Shown here: positions 63,889-64,000 of the stretch, piece by piece
Layout of the letters: the number at the start of each line of letters is the position of its first letter
Position numbering within the stretch: the stretch's first letter is position 1
Assembly: GCA_018881555.1 (NCBI GenBank)
Contig: JACAXG010000008.1
Span: forward strand, 11,375,316 to 11,439,315
From: Amblyornis subalaris
Lineage: Eukaryota; Chordata; Aves; Passeriformes; Ptilonorhynchidae
Direction: 5' to 3'
DNA length: 64,000 nucleotides
Translations under genes and position numbers: made by a program
Notes under the pieces: generated by a model
Seen by the model: the letters and a program-made list of their open reading frames with translations, nothing else
What the model was told of the DNA's origin: nothing
Databases searched by the model: none

Positions 63889-64000
63889 ATCTTGGAAAAG
63901 TACGGAACAAAGAATCAAATAAAGCATACCTAAGTACCTAGAATATATCAGACAGATTTTGTGGAAGCCATTATGGGGTTTACAGAGTGTATACACTGAN

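Larger units (their letters stand above)
60951..64000. other. Noncoding DNA to the end of the window
   Basis: AT-rich sequence with a GT microsatellite at 61854-61868 and a small 13-bp tandem at 63851-63888. No gene was recognised. Confidence 0.6.

Overview
The window is nuclear DNA of a vertebrate, most likely a bird. Three degenerate CR1-family LINE fragments are recognisable, two of them showing the characteristic avian CR1 3' end. The one gene has vertebrate exon-intron structure with GT-AG introns. Interspersed repeats are sparse, as expected in birds. About a hundred isolated single N bases are scattered through the sequence, as in a draft consensus.

Only one protein-coding gene can be supported: KBTBD12, a BTB-BACK-Kelch protein, on the + strand between about 19.8 and 49.2 kb. 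It has five coding exons: 19820-20889, 21829-22099, 25205-25355, 36780-36977 and 49030-49199. The four introns have phases 2, 0, 1 and 1. The joined exons give 619 codons with no internal stop and one unread base. The first exon carries the BTB and BACK domains and the start of the Kelch region. The other four exons carry the Kelch repeats.

Region by region: 1-19.7 kb has no coding exon I can recognise. It holds a good CTCF-like motif near 1.5 kb, a CpG-richer block at 8.95-9.37 kb with two CACGTG E-boxes, and a GC-rich block at 11.5-11.94 kb that could be a muscle-type promoter with a noncoding first exon. The gene occupies 19.8-49.2 kb; introns 3 and 4 (11.4 and 12.1 kb) make up most of its length. 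Intron 4 contains two CR1 3' ends. From 49.2 to 64 kb there is a probable 3' UTR with a poly(A) signal at 49743, then noncoding DNA with one antisense CR1 reverse-transcriptase fragment at about 60.7-60.95 kb. In mammals KBTBD12 lies between MGLL and SEC61A1; I see no exon of either here.

I found no convincing new biological system. The most checkable leads are the candidate promoter at 11.5-11.94 kb, a 9-bp hairpin that overlaps the KBTBD12 stop codon and is followed by an open 34-codon extension, a 37-bp tandem duplication carrying two perfect octamer motifs at 24.7 kb, and the CTCF-like site at 1.5 kb.
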